Source: Aestuariivivens insulae
GTDB lineage: Bacteria > Bacteroidota > Bacteroidia > Flavobacteriales > Flavobacteriaceae
Reading direction: 5' to 3'
Length of the DNA stretch: 64,000 bases
NCBI RefSeq assembly: GCF_022662195.1
Contig: NZ_JAKMCS010000008.1
Span: 124,001 to 188,000 of the forward strand
Part shown: positions 28,557 through 37,313 of the stretch, piece after piece
How positions within the stretch are numbered: the stretch's first letter is position 1
Layout of the letters: every line of letters begins with the position of its first letter
The notes under the pieces: generated by a model
Told to the model about the DNA's origin: nothing
The model's input: the letters and a program-made list of their open reading frames with translations, nothing else
Databases searched by the model: none
Translations under genes and position numbers: made by a program

Positions 28557-29453
28557 TTAGTTTTTGTCCGTTAATTGTAAAAATTGCTCTTCCAGGCTTT
28601 CCTTGCGTTGTACAAGGTGGGTTAGTACGATGCCTTTGTCGAATAGTTGTTTGTTAAAATCTTCGGACTTTAGAGGTTCATTTAAAAAAGCTGTAATTAA
28701 ATCGTCTTGAATTTTGATCTTGCCAAATGCAGGATTGTTTTCTAAAAAAGTACGTAGTTCATCCTGTTTATTACATTTTAACTCAAAAAAACCATGACTG
28801 GAAATCATTTCATCCACACGACCGGAATATAATTTAACGCCCTTACGAAGTACGACCACATGGGAACATACTTTTTCAACTTCGTCCAATAAATGTGATG
28901 CCAATAGAATGGTTGTGCCCTTGGCAGCAATTTGTTTTATAATCTCCCGTATTTGATGGATACCTTGAGGATCCAGACCGTTTGTAGGTTCGTCCAATAT
29001 TAAAATTTCGGGCTCGTTCAATAGGGCAGAGGCGATGGCCAAACGCTGTTTCATACCCAAGGAATACGTTTTAAATTTACTGTCCTTACGGTCTAAAAGG
29101 CCCACAACTTCTAGCTTTTCTTCTATTTTACTATAATCAACCCCCTTAATTTTACAAACTAACTTTAGATTTTGGTATCCAGACATGTAAGGGTAAAAAT
29201 TGGGACGTTCAATAATGGCCCCTACCTTTTTTAAGGCGTCGTGGGTTGTGGTGTTACCATCAAACCAATGGAAATCACCAGAGGTCTTATTTACGACATT
29301 TAAAACGACGCCAAGGGTTGTAGATTTTCCGCTTCCGTTAGGCCCTAAAATGCCATAAACGTTGCCTTTGTTTATGGTAAACGACAAATCTTTAACAGCT
29401 GTTAAATAGCCAAATTTTTTGGTGAGATTGTTGATTGTTAGAATGGGTTCCAA
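28557..29453 (-). CDS. ABC transporter ATP-binding protein
   Basis: 298 residues: Walker A GPNGSGKST (near residue 37), Q-loop region, signature YSLGMKQRLAIASALL, Walker B ILILDEPTNGLDP and the switch histidine in LLASHLLDEVEKV. The C-terminal 80 residues are the variable extension of ABC-2 ATPases. The start is a TTG codon at 29451-29453 (TTG GAA CCC), chosen because the conserved N-terminus (PILTINNLTKKFG) begins right there and no ATG is near; the overlapping TACATTTG is then probably a chance promoter match. It is the first gene of the two-gene exporter operon. Confidence 0.92.
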   Translation of the reverse strand: MEPILTINNLTKKFGYLTAVKDLSFTINKGNVYGILGPNGSGKSTTLGVVLNVVNKTSGDFHWFDGNTTTHDALKKVGAIIERPNFYPYMSGYQNLKLVCKIKGVDYSKIEEKLEVVGLLDRKDSKFKTYSLGMKQRLAIASALLNEPEILILDEPTNGLDPQGIHQIREIIKQIAAKGTTILLASHLLDEVEKVCSHVVVLRKGVKLYSGRVDEMISSHGFFELKCNKQDELRTFLENNPAFGKIKIQDDLITAFLNEPLKSEDFNKQLFDKGIVLTHLVQRKESLEEQFLQLTDKN

Positions 29454-29697
29454 ATGTAGTTTAATTTTTTTCTGAAGTAAATTCAGTGTGATTGGTTTTG
29501 AAAGTATGACGACAGTTACTTGTTTTTGTTACAGGGAACTTTTAAAAACCCAAAGTCTGCTAGGTTTCAAAATTAAAATATTCATTTACAATTGGTAAGC
29601 TCAGTCTTTAATTTTTTGCAAACCTTGTATTTCAGATTTTTAGAAGACCCCTATAGCAGTAATGATAAAAGTAGTAAATTTGAATAAGCAATAGATT

Positions 29698-30759
29698 ATG
29701 GAGGATTTAAAGATATCTAAAAAGAAACCATCATACCCTGTTTCGCAAAAGTTGCATAATTATCTTATAAGATATGATAGGGATGTTAGAATACCTATTT
29801 TTTATGATGACTTACTGCGCTTTCAAGGTGGGTTAGTGGTATACGATAAAGAGGGAAATGACACGCTTTGGTTAAGGGTGTATTATAATGAGTTTGAAAG
29901 GGAAGAAATTGACTTATCGTTGAAAAAGATTTATAGTATACTGCATTCTGATGGGAATATTAATACCATTCCGTTTTTAAATGTTGATGCTATTGATTTT
30001 TGCACGTTTGGGAACTCTAAGCCATTTAGAATTAAGATTAGAAATATTTTAAATGACAACTACACTTATTTTTATGTAAAATCTGCAGATGCTTCAAGGG
30101 TTTATGGGCTGGAGCTGGAACATATGCTCTCGCCGTATAACTTAAATTTTTTGGTATATAAGAATACGCTAATCGAAGAGCATATTGCTGGAGTGCCTGG
30201 TGATGAGTTTATAAAAAAAATGCTTCCTAATTGTAGTAAATCCGAAAAAGCACAAATAGCTAAGGAGTTCGTTAAGTTTAATGAGCGCTGTATGATTAGG
30301 CTTTTGGGCGATATGCGTTCTTACAACTACGTCATTGTGCCTACCCACGATTTTGACCATGTGGTTTATAAAATTAGGGCTATCGATTTTGACCAACAAA
30401 GCTATGAAGGTAAATTTAACATTTACAGGCCCCAGTTTTTTAAAGAAAATTTAAAAATGGTAGAATTGGTCTCTTCAACCATACAGAAACTTTCTATAGA
30501 CCAATATAAAACAGAAGAGCGTTCAATATTGGTTAAGCGCTTAAAGAGCTTTCAAAATAGAATAGGCAAGTTGATAGACTGTATGGAAACCGATGCTATT
30601 TCTACTCAAGACAATGTTGATTTATTGAAAATGAAAATTTTTCAGTATACCAAAGATGTAAATTTCAAGCGCTCTGAAAACATGGGGCAAATACTAAAGC
30701 ATGCCTTAGAGTTTTTAATTAGAAACTATGAAAATGTAAAGCTGGAAAGTTTGAGGTAA
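29698..30759 (+). CDS. Unknown conserved protein with kinase-like catalytic motifs
   Basis: 353 residues, soluble, no signal peptide. I do not recognise a named family. In the middle is a motif pair like that of aminoglycoside-phosphotransferase or HipA-like kinases: GDMRSYNYVIV near residue 204 (D-x-x-x-x-N, as in a catalytic loop) followed about 24 residues later by RAIDFDQQSYEG (as the metal-binding DFD/DFG). Upstream, EHIAGVPGDEF could be the hinge region. The order and spacing fit a divergent protein-kinase-like fold, but no clear ATP-binding lysine motif is visible; the rest (N-terminal 160 residues, C-terminal helical 110) is unassigned. A TAAATTTG (29675-29682) precedes the ATG by 15 bp. 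It stands alone, convergent with the pRiA4b-like gene, which it almost touches. Confidence 0.75.
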   Translation: MEDLKISKKKPSYPVSQKLHNYLIRYDRDVRIPIFYDDLLRFQGGLVVYDKEGNDTLWLRVYYNEFEREEIDLSLKKIYSILHSDGNINTIPFLNVDAIDFCTFGNSKPFRIKIRNILNDNYTYFYVKSADASRVYGLELEHMLSPYNLNFLVYKNTLIEEHIAGVPGDEFIKKMLPNCSKSEKAQIAKEFVKFNERCMIRLLGDMRSYNYVIVPTHDFDHVVYKIRAIDFDQQSYEGKFNIYRPQFFKENLKMVELVSSTIQKLSIDQYKTEERSILVKRLKSFQNRIGKLIDCMETDAISTQDNVDLLKMKIFQYTKDVNFKRSENMGQILKHALEFLIRNYENVKLESLR

Positions 30760-30762
30760 GTT

Positions 30763-31275
30763 TTAATTCCAGTTTTCATCAAAGTCTAGGTGGTCGTAAT
30801 CGTCGACATCCAATCCATCTTCAAACTCATTGAAATCGTCATCATCATCGGCTTCAAATGATTTTTCTGGGGCGGTATCTGGCACCTGGCCTTGAACAAA
30901 CATTAGGTTAGGGTAATCATAGCCTTCTGCCTCTTCAACGATTTCGGCAAGTTCCACATAAAAGGTCCACATGCTTAAAAAATCGTATACATAAATAAGT
31001 TTTGGGGATACTTCGTGTGCAACATCATTAATTCTGGTTTCATTCATTAAACGAGCCGAACCATCATCACTTAGATCGAAAAGCGATATTTCCTCGCCTT
31101 GGTTCCATTGGTTGTCACTAATATAGAACGAAGCCATTTCTGTACCATCAAATCCAAAGGATTGTGTGATGATATTATGCAAATCTTCAAGCGTGTCGTC
31201 CTCACGTATTTCTAAATCGCGAAAGATATCCTCTTCTGTATCGTTATCTAGTATTACCCTAAATCTATAAATCAT
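30763..31275 (-). CDS. pRiA4b ORF-3-like (IS1096 TnpR-like) family protein
   Basis: 170 residues. The N-terminal domain (MIYRFRVILDND ... LEDLHNIITQSFGFDGTEMA) followed by FYISDNQWNQGEEISLFDL is characteristic of the pRiA4b ORF-3 / MM3350-like family of alpha+beta proteins, which are found on plasmids and in many chromosomes and have no firm function. The C-terminus is strikingly acidic, with a run of aspartates (DDDDDFNEFEDGLDVDDYDH). Its stop is 3 bp from the stop of the convergent upstream gene. No transposon sequences are nearby, so the link to IS1096 is only by family name. Confidence 0.82.
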   Translation of the reverse strand: MIYRFRVILDNDTEEDIFRDLEIREDDTLEDLHNIITQSFGFDGTEMASFYISDNQWNQGEEISLFDLSDDGSARLMNETRINDVAHEVSPKLIYVYDFLSMWTFYVELAEIVEEAEGYDYPNLMFVQGQVPDTAPEKSFEADDDDDFNEFEDGLDVDDYDHLDFDENWN

Positions 31276-31420
31276 TATTAAAAGTTATTGGTTATTAAGT
31301 TGTTAGTGTTGTTTTGTTTTTCTATTGCTTTAAAAACTTAATAACGTTAGCTAACCTATTGCTTAATTACTATACCAATCCTATCCTATGAATTGGTTTT
31401 GCAAATGTAGGTTTTTTATA

Positions 31421-32443
31421 CTATTTACTAAAGCGGTGAAGGGTAAATGTCATTGCACTTAACAAGAAAAATGCGCCAACTTGATGGGCTACCCCTAACC
31501 ATACAGGGACTTGCAACAATATGGTAAAAATACCTAATAAAAACTGTAGGCCAACTAAAGCTAGAAGCGCTTTTAAACCACTGCTTTGTACACTGTTTAA
31601 TTGCAATTTTTTCGATTTAAACCAAATGAACAAAATGCTAAACAAAACGACAAAGGCTAATATTCTATGCACAAACTGAACCCCACTTTTGCCTTCAATA
31701 AAATTTTTATAGAGTGGTTCATGCTCGATATATACGGTTTCGTGCATAAATTTACCTTCACTCATCATAGGCCAGTGGTTATGGATAAAGCCTGCATCTA
31801 AACCAGCAACAAAAGCACCGTATATAATTTGAAGGAGTAATATGGCCAATCCAAATCGGATTAAATTGCGGAATCCTTTATGAACGGTCTGTCTAACAGG
31901 GTAGATTAAATCTAAAGCAACCCAAAAGGTATAGGCAAATGTAACAAAGGCCGTGGTTAAGTGCGCGGCTAACCTGTAATGGCTTACATCTGGTCTGTCC
32001 ACGAGTCCGCTTTTAACCATATACCAACCTAAAAATCCTTGAAAAGCACCTAGTCCCAAAAGGATAATGGCTTTCTTTATGGTTGGCTTGGTGAGTTGTT
32101 TTTTAATTAGGAAATATAAAAAAGGTATAAAAAAGACCAATCCAATAAGCCTACCAATTAAGCGGTGCAACCATTCCCAAAAATAAATGTCCTTAAAATC
32201 CTCTAACGAGAAATGGTTGTTCAGTTTTTGGTATTCGGGATATTGTTTATAGAGCTCGAAAGCAGCTTGCCATTCGGTTTCGTTCATAGGAGGTATGGCA
32301 CCAGAAATGAGTTTGTAATTGGAAATGGACAGGCCCGAGTGGGTCAATCTGGTAACCCCACCTATAACCACCATAATAAAGATAAGGAAGCAGCCCGTTA
32401 GCAACCAGTAGATTACTTTTTTGTTGTCTTTTTTTGTTTCCAC
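31421..32443 (-). CDS. ctaA: Heme A synthase (CtaA/COX15 family)
   Basis: 340 residues with eight predicted membrane helices. CtaA oxidises heme O to heme A for aa3-type cytochrome oxidase. Diagnostic pieces: GGVTRLTHSGLSI after the first helix, the EFKxIYF-like segment DFKDIYFWEWLHRLIGRLIG with heme-ligand histidine, GxLGWYMVKSGL, and HRxxA and HQ motifs in the second half (FVHRILAFVV, VAHQVGAFF). The length and the extended loop after helix 1 match the COX15-like, two-domain class. It is preceded by an intergenic repeat region and stands alone here; the rest of the oxidase assembly genes are outside. Confidence 0.93.
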   Translation of the reverse strand: METKKDNKKVIYWLLTGCFLIFIMVVIGGVTRLTHSGLSISNYKLISGAIPPMNETEWQAAFELYKQYPEYQKLNNHFSLEDFKDIYFWEWLHRLIGRLIGLVFFIPFLYFLIKKQLTKPTIKKAIILLGLGAFQGFLGWYMVKSGLVDRPDVSHYRLAAHLTTAFVTFAYTFWVALDLIYPVRQTVHKGFRNLIRFGLAILLLQIIYGAFVAGLDAGFIHNHWPMMSEGKFMHETVYIEHEPLYKNFIEGKSGVQFVHRILAFVVLFSILFIWFKSKKLQLNSVQSSGLKALLALVGLQFLLGIFTILLQVPVWLGVAHQVGAFFLLSAMTFTLHRFSK

Positions 32444-32495
32444 GAATTCACAAATATTAATTTTTCTAACTTTTTTAGCGTTCCCTACGCATTAA

Positions 32496-32601
32496 ACCTA
32501 CAAGGTTCTAAAACCTTGCAGGTCCAATGCTCCGGTCGGGCTTTTCGCTATATCTTTTTCTCGTTCCTCAAAAAAGGATGCCGCTTCAATCCCTAACGCG
32601 G
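32496..32601. repeat. Intergenic hairpin plus flavobacterial palindromic repeat
   Basis: ACCTACAAGGTT (32496-32507) and AACCTTGCAGGT (32512-32523) form a hairpin, better on the minus strand where the mismatch becomes G-U. It is followed by a sequence of the type CGGTCGGGCTTTTCGCTATA ... GGATGCCGCTTCAATCCC, which I recognise as a kind of intergenic repeat seen in many flavobacterial genomes. It lies between the GNAT gene and ctaA. Confidence 0.5.
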
Positions 32602-32649
32602 CCCCATCAGTTAAAGAACAACATCCCGTTAAATACTTTGTTCTCAATA

Positions 32650-33108
32650 CTAAACCCCAGACAGTTCTTTTTTAAAGCATATGCTGTTGGATATGCCTTT
32701 GTAAGGTCCAAAATTTGGAATAATCTGGTATTTATTTTTGTTATAAAAAGAAACCGCTTCCACCTGTCGTTTTCCAGTTTCTAAAATACAATGGCTATAG
32801 CCTAATTCTTTTGTCCAAAGTTCTAATGCTCCCAATATTTGAGTGGCAACTTGCTGGCCTCTGGATTCGGGAAGCGTAAACATGCGTTTAATTTCAACGG
32901 TTTGTTTATCAAAATTTTTAAAAGAGCCACAGCCAACGGCTTTGCCATTGTTATAGGCAACAACAACATGCTTAATAACGTCTATATTGTTATATTGATT
33001 ATAAAAACCGTGGTCTTCACCATCAACTACTTTTAGGTATTCATTTAGTTGTTTTACTAAATAAATAAAATCGTTGTTCGAAGCATCTGTTCTTACAATG
33101 TTAACCAT
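32650..33108 (-). CDS. GNAT family N-acetyltransferase
   Basis: 152 residues with the GNAT core: VVVAYNNGKAVGCGSFK, the V-x-x-x-x-R-G/Q-x-G-x-A-like acetyl-CoA pyrophosphate loop as MFTLPESRGQQVATQILGAL, and a C-terminal SFYNKNKYQIIPNFGPY. Acceptor unknown; the KRMFTLPESRG wording is common in small-molecule or protein N-acetyltransferases of Bacteroidota. Its ATG abuts the TAG stop of the CCA-adding enzyme gene with no gap, so the two are translationally coupled or at least cotranscribed. Confidence 0.9.
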   Translation of the reverse strand: MVNIVRTDASNNDFIYLVKQLNEYLKVVDGEDHGFYNQYNNIDVIKHVVVAYNNGKAVGCGSFKNFDKQTVEIKRMFTLPESRGQQVATQILGALELWTKELGYSHCILETGKRQVEAVSFYNKNKYQIIPNFGPYKGISNSICFKKELSGV

Positions 33109-34527
33109 CTAATTTGTAACTTTTAGTCCTAAGCGTTTACCCTCTTTAAGCATAAGTTGGTATGCGGCATCATATTCGTTGGGTATATCACCTTCCAAAA
33201 TAGCTTCTTTTATGCTTTCTTTTATAATGCCTATTTCACGGGAAGGCTTTAAACCAAAGGTTTTCATAATATCTTCACCAGAAATTGGCGGTTGAAAATT
33301 GCGAACATGGTCACGTTCTTCAACTTCAATAATTTTCTCACGTACAATCTTAAAATTGTTATGGTACTTTTTGAATTTCCTTGGATTTTTGGTGGTAATG
33401 TCGGCTTCACAAAGCGTCATTAAATCATCTACATAATCTCCAGCATCGAAAACCAAACGGCGTACTGCAGAATCTGTTACAATGTCCTGGGCCAGGATAA
33501 TGGGGCGCGAACTCATTAATACCATTTTTTGTACAAACTTCATTTTATCATTCAAAGGCATTTTTAACCTTTTGAAAAGTCTGTATACCATTTTAGAACC
33601 TTCAAACTCATGCCCATGAAATGTCCAACCCACTTTTTTGCTAAACTTTTTTGTTGGAGCTTTGCCAATATCGTGTAGCAGTGCAGCCCATCGTAACCAT
33701 AAATTATCTGTGTGCTTAGCGATGTTATCAACAACCTCTAAGGTGTGATAAAAATTGTCTTTATGTCTTTGGCCTTCAACTTCATCAATGCCTTTTAAAG
33801 CGGTAAGTTCTGGTAAAATATATTGTAAAAGCCCTGTTTTTTCCAGCAATAAAAATCCTATTGAAGGTTTTGGGCTTTCAAGTATTTTATTCAGTTCGGT
33901 AACGATGCGTTCGTTGGTTATTATTTTAATACGATGACTATTTTTGGTAATAGCTTTAAGTGATTTATCTTCAATTTTAAACCCTAATTGGGTAGCAAAC
34001 CTAATGGCACGTAACATACGCAAAGGGTCATCGCTATAGGTTATGTCTGGATCTAGGGGCGTTTTTATGATTTTGCTTTCTAAATCTTGAATACCATTAA
34101 AAGGATCCAATAAATCCCCGAAATTAGAGGGGTTTAAGCTTAAGGCCAGTGCATTAATGGTAAAATCGCGACGGTTTTGGTCATCTTCTAATGTGCCATT
34201 TTCTACGGCAGGATTTCTACTGTCTTCGGTATAGGATTCCTTACGTGCACCAACAAACTCAATTTCCATATCATTAAGCCTAAGCATAGCGGTACCATAA
34301 GTTTTAAATATCTGCACCTTGGGTTTGTTAGGTAAATTCTTGGCTACTTGCTTGGCGAGTTGAATGCCGTCGCCAACCGCTACAACATCAATATCTTTGG
34401 CATTGTCACGGTTTAATATAAAATCGCGTACAAATCCACCAATAACATAAGCCTCAACGTTAAGTGCATTTGCCGATTGGGAAATAATTTTGAATATGGG
34501 ATGTTCTAAGGCTTGTTTGTGGTTCAT
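33109..34527 (-). CDS. cca: CCA tRNA nucleotidyltransferase (HD-domain class II)
   Basis: 472 residues. The N-terminal nucleotidyltransferase motif GGFVRDFIL with DIDVVAVG gives the two metal aspartates. RRDFTINAL and [17 protein letters not shown] are the neck motifs of class II CCA-adding enzymes and poly(A) polymerases, and an HD domain ([22 protein letters not shown]) follows at about 255-330. It repairs or completes the CCA end of tRNAs in the cytoplasm. Bacteroidota usually have one such enzyme, and its HD-containing form is the CCA-adding one; poly(A) polymerase activity cannot be excluded by motif alone. First gene of a pair with the GNAT gene. Confidence 0.93.
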   Translation of the reverse strand: MNHKQALEHPIFKIISQSANALNVEAYVIGGFVRDFILNRDNAKDIDVVAVGDGIQLAKQVAKNLPNKPKVQIFKTYGTAMLRLNDMEIEFVGARKESYTEDSRNPAVENGTLEDDQNRRDFTINALALSLNPSNFGDLLDPFNGIQDLESKIIKTPLDPDITYSDDPLRMLRAIRFATQLGFKIEDKSLKAITKNSHRIKIITNERIVTELNKILESPKPSIGFLLLEKTGLLQYILPELTALKGIDEVEGQRHKDNFYHTLEVVDNIAKHTDNLWLRWAALLHDIGKAPTKKFSKKVGWTFHGHEFEGSKMVYRLFKRLKMPLNDKMKFVQKMVLMSSRPIILAQDIVTDSAVRRLVFDAGDYVDDLMTLCEADITTKNPRKFKKYHNNFKIVREKIIEVEERDHVRNFQPPISGEDIMKTFGLKPSREIGIIKESIKEAILEGDIPNEYDAAYQLMLKEGKRLGLKVTN

Positions 34528-34542
34528 TTTTTTATTGCCGTG

Positions 34543-34561
34543 TATTCGTGTATTCGTGGCT
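34543..34561 (+). repeat. 19-bp direct repeat, left copy, flanking the GxxExxY gene
   Basis: TATTCGTGTATTCGTGGCT occurs here and again, identically, at 35068-35086. A diverged copy (3 mismatches) is at 34652-34670, and an inverted related sequence at about 34597-34615. Confidence 0.75.
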
Positions 34562-34691
34562 GTTTTTTATTTTCAATTCAAAGTTTTATTTTCAATGGCC
34601 ACTAATTCACGAATAATTTTCAAAACAATATGACTGGTTTGTCACATAAATTACTTGTGTATTCGAGGCTGTTTTCATTTTGAAGTTAACT

Positions 34692-35066
34692 TTATAAAAC
34701 AATTCTTTTATGGTCTAGTAAGTCTTTATGGAAATTAGCTAATATGGCTAGTTTACAATTTGAGACTTTTAAATAATTTATACATTGTGCAACATGTTTA
34801 TCATTAATGTTTTCAACAGATTTTATTTCAAGAATTATTTTGTCAAAAACCACAAAATCAGCATAAAATTTATGCTTCAGTAATGAGTTTTTATAGCTTA
34901 CAGCATATTCCTTTTCTCTAGTAAAAGGGATGTTCAATAAGTTCAATTCATATTCTAAAGCATCCTTGTAAACAATCTCAGAAAACCCACTCCCTAAGTT
35001 ATTATATACTTCAAACAGAGCCCCAACTATAGCATAACTCTCATCCTTGTATATAATTTTAGACAT
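34692..35066 (-). CDS. GxxExxY family protein (PD-(D/E)XK-like)
   Basis: 124 residues. The eponymous motif is GFSEIVY (around residue 33), followed by YKDALEYEL. The nuclease-like core FYADFVVFDKIILEIKSV carries the D...E-x-K pattern of the PD-(D/E)XK superfamily, and the C-terminal YLKVSNCKLAILANF strand-helix is typical. The family is abundant in Bacteroidota and Planctomycetes, often scattered in intergenic regions; its function is unknown and nuclease activity is only inferred. It sits within 0.5 kb of DNA bounded by perfect 19-bp direct repeats, between the cca and tsaC genes, so it may be a recent insertion. The catalytic-type residues look intact. Confidence 0.88.
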   Translation of the reverse strand: MSKIIYKDESYAIVGALFEVYNNLGSGFSEIVYKDALEYELNLLNIPFTREKEYAVSYKNSLLKHKFYADFVVFDKIILEIKSVENINDKHVAQCINYLKVSNCKLAILANFHKDLLDHKRIVL

Positions 35067-35067
35067 T

Positions 35068-35086
35068 TATTCGTGTATTCGTGGCT
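35068..35086 (+). repeat. 19-bp direct repeat, right copy, flanking the GxxExxY gene
   Basis: Identical to 34543-34561; begins 2 bp from the GxxExxY start codon. Confidence 0.75.
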
Positions 35087-35095
35087 AATCTAAGC

Positions 35096-35656
35096 TTATT
35101 TTCTTATGATCTTCACAATACCATTATTGCTTAGTTTAATGATAGATGAAGGTTTAGTACACATTTTTTCACGGTGCAAATCTACAACATAGTCTACACC
35201 TTTTAAAATAGCCGGACTTATTTCTTTAAACGATTTTGGGGTAGGCTCACCGCTAATATTGGCCGATGTAGAAACGATGGCAGCATTGAATTTCCTGGAT
35301 AGTTGATAACAAAACTCATCGTCTGGTACCCTAATGGCAATACTGCCATCATCTGCAATTAAATTGCTGGCTAAATTTTGGGCATTGTCATAAATTATTG
35401 TGGTTGGTTTATCAGCTATATCAATAATATCCAGAGCAGCGCTAGGTATTTGCTTTACATATTTTTTTAGCATTCTGTCGTCTGCAACCAAACAAATAAG
35501 AGCCTTACTGTCTTCGCGTTGTTTGAGTTGGTAAACTTTTTTTATGGCTTCAGGATTCGAAGCATCACAACCAATACCCCAAACGGTATCTGTAGGGTAG
35601 AGAATGAGCCCTCCTTCCTTAAGTACGGCTAAAGCTTTTTTAATTTCGTTTTGCAT
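35096..35656 (-). CDS. tsaC: L-threonylcarbamoyladenylate synthase
   Basis: 186 residues, the length of TsaC-type proteins without the Sua5 C-terminal domain. It makes threonylcarbamoyl-AMP from threonine, bicarbonate and ATP for the t6A modification of ANN-decoding tRNAs. The YrdC fold is shown by GGLILYPTDTVWGIGCDASN near the N-terminus, KQREDSKALICLV with substrate-binding basic residues, IAIRVPDDEF and VSTSANISGEPTP. The promoter upstream fits the Bacteroidota consensus (see 35683-35717). It is divergent from the DUF5672 gene. Confidence 0.94.
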   Translation of the reverse strand: MQNEIKKALAVLKEGGLILYPTDTVWGIGCDASNPEAIKKVYQLKQREDSKALICLVADDRMLKKYVKQIPSAALDIIDIADKPTTIIYDNAQNLASNLIADDGSIAIRVPDDEFCYQLSRKFNAAIVSTSANISGEPTPKSFKEISPAILKGVDYVVDLHREKMCTKPSSIIKLSNNGIVKIIRK

Positions 35657-35666
35657 AGTTTTACCT

Positions 35667-35674
35667 TATATTTG
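35667..35674 (+). promoter_or_regulatory. Possible -7 element of the glycan cluster
   Basis: TATATTTG on the plus strand, 56 bp before the DUF5672 start at 35730. It lies inside the region that also carries the opposing tsaC promoter. No good -33 element at proper spacing. Confidence 0.4.
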
Positions 35675-35682
35675 CAGCCTTG

Positions 35683-35717
35683 CAAATTTACTGTATAAAT
35701 ACAGAAGCTTGAACAAA
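35683..35717 (-). promoter_or_regulatory. tsaC promoter (TTTG-N23-TAAATTTG)
   Basis: On the minus strand TTTG (35717-35714) is followed after 23 bp by TAAATTTG (35690-35683), giving a start site near 35679 and a leader of about 23 nt to the tsaC ATG. Confidence 0.6.
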
Positions 35718-35729
35718 TTACAATTGAAA

Positions 35730-36491
35730 ATGGAGAAAAATTTAGTAAAAGTTGTAATCCCAATTTATAAAACTGATTTAACCGAAGGTGAACGGAAATC
35801 ACTCAACCAATGTGTTAAGGTATTGGGGGATTATCCTATTGTATTTGTTCAGCCTAAAGCACTGGACTCTTCAAGTATTGATTTTAATGGCCTTATAAGT
35901 GTTGAGACTTTCGATGACTTTTATTTTAAGGATGTTTTTAGTTATAATGCATTAATGCTTTCTGAAGATTTTTATAGCCGATTTGTGGACAGTGAATATA
36001 TTTTGATATACCAATTGGATGCTTATGTTTTTAAAGATGAATTAGAAACGTGGTGTTTGAAAGGGTATGATTATATTGGAGCTCCGTGGTTAGCATCTAG
36101 AAATACATTGTTGAATAGATTTTTTAAACTATTTCATTCAAAGAAAAAAAAGGAGCGTAATATAATATTCTTTAAAGTTGGTAATGGGGGGTTTTCTTTA
36201 AGGCGTATAAGCAGTTGTTTAGAAGTTACCCAAGAACTAAAAGAGGAAATAAGGGAAAATCTTAAAAGGAAAAAGGATGATTTTTGGATTATGGAAGATG
36301 TATTTTGGTCGATTAAAGTTCCAACATTAATTGATGAATTTACAATCCCAAATTATCAAGAAGCGGTAGCTTTTGCTGTGGACAGGAAACCTGAAATAGG
36401 TTTTGAACTTAATAATAATATGCTTCCTTTTGGTTGCCATGGCTTTGAAAAGCCTAAGGTGAAAGAATTTTGGGAAACAAAAATCAATTAA
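35730..36491 (+). CDS. DUF5672 family protein, putative glycosyltransferase
   Basis: 253 residues starting MEKNLVKVVIPIYKTDL. The frame is open 126 bases further upstream, but that stretch is antisense to tsaC and includes promoter sequence, so the ATG at 35730 is the start. Family features are LIYQLDAYVFKDELETWC, GYDYIGAPWL, VGNGGFSLRR, ED-x-FWSI and a C-terminal FGCHGFEKP. These match DUF5672, which is found in glycan clusters and is predicted to be a GT-A-like sugar transferase (the LDAYVF acidic residue and the GNGGFSLR motif resemble fringe/galactosyl-type enzymes). Activity not proven. It opens the surface-glycan cluster. Confidence 0.85.
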   Translation: MEKNLVKVVIPIYKTDLTEGERKSLNQCVKVLGDYPIVFVQPKALDSSSIDFNGLISVETFDDFYFKDVFSYNALMLSEDFYSRFVDSEYILIYQLDAYVFKDELETWCLKGYDYIGAPWLASRNTLLNRFFKLFHSKKKKERNIIFFKVGNGGFSLRRISSCLEVTQELKEEIRENLKRKKDDFWIMEDVFWSIKVPTLIDEFTIPNYQEAVAFAVDRKPEIGFELNNNMLPFGCHGFEKPKVKEFWETKIN

Positions 36492-36542
36492 TACACTTTC
36501 ATGTTTATAATTAAGCTTCGAATGAACTATGACAGAATGTAG

Positions 36543-37310
36543 ATGATTAGTAAAAAAGAAATACATAAGCGTTTTATTGTTAATGAAAAGTTTTTAAATG
36601 CTATTATTAAAAACTTTTCAACTCAAGGCATTCCCTTTGGAAATCAAGATAGGAATGCTTTAAAATTATTTGAACTGGAAGGAATAACTATAAATGTTAA
36701 ATCTTTTAAGGTTCCAAATATTATAAACAGAATAGCCTATAATTTTTTTAGGAAAAGCAAAGCACAGCGTTCTTTTGAATACGCCAACAAATTGCAAGAA
36801 TTAACTATAGGAACACCACAACCCATAGCTTATTATGAATTTGCGTCTCCTTTTTTATTTGGGAAGAGCTACTATATAAGTGAACATCAGGACTACGATC
36901 TTACTTATAGAGAACTAACTACCGATTTAAGTTTTCCAGATCATGAGACCATTCTTAGGGCATTTACTAGATTTACCCATAAACTACACGAAAAAGGCGT
37001 ACTGTTTTTAGACCATTCACCAGGTAATACCCTAATAAAAAAGAATGGCAATAGTTATGATTTTTATCTGGTAGACTTAAATCGAATGACATTTGGCGCA
37101 TTAGATTTTGAAACCCGTATTAAGAATTTTTCTAGGTTAACCATTCACAAATCCATGGTAGAGGTGATGAGTGATGAATATGCTAAATGCACGGGTGAAG
37201 ATTATAATGCCATAGTTGATCTTATGTGGAAAGAGACTGAAGATTTTCAATACAGGTTCCATAGGAAGAAACGCCTTAAAAAACAATTAAAATTTTGGAA
37301 GTCTAACTAG
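36543..37310 (+). CDS. Kdo/lipopolysaccharide kinase-family protein
   Basis: 255 residues with a protein-kinase-like fold of the Kdo kinase/WaaP group (KdkA-like). Visible motifs: the ATP-binding region NVKSFKVPNIINR with a lysine, the catalytic loop LFLDHSPGNTLIKK (H/D...N) near residue 157, and the metal-binding YLVDLNRMTFG (DLN replacing DFG). It probably phosphorylates a Kdo or core sugar of lipid A-core on the cytoplasmic side of the inner membrane; the substrate is inferred from family and cluster. It has a 51-bp gap from the DUF5672 gene, same strand, probably same transcript. The next gene is convergent 3 bp away. Confidence 0.83.
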   Translation: MISKKEIHKRFIVNEKFLNAIIKNFSTQGIPFGNQDRNALKLFELEGITINVKSFKVPNIINRIAYNFFRKSKAQRSFEYANKLQELTIGTPQPIAYYEFASPFLFGKSYYISEHQDYDLTYRELTTDLSFPDHETILRAFTRFTHKLHEKGVLFLDHSPGNTLIKKNGNSYDFYLVDLNRMTFGALDFETRIKNFSRLTIHKSMVEVMSDEYAKCTGEDYNAIVDLMWKETEDFQYRFHRKKRLKKQLKFWKSN

Positions 37311-37313
37311 TTT

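Noticed and set aside
29451-29458. TACATTTG as promoter of the ABC ATPase gene
   Set aside because: It overlaps the TTG start codon needed by the conserved N-terminus; both cannot be right, and the protein evidence is stronger. The same holds for TAAGTTTG at 38070-38077 of the GT2 gene.
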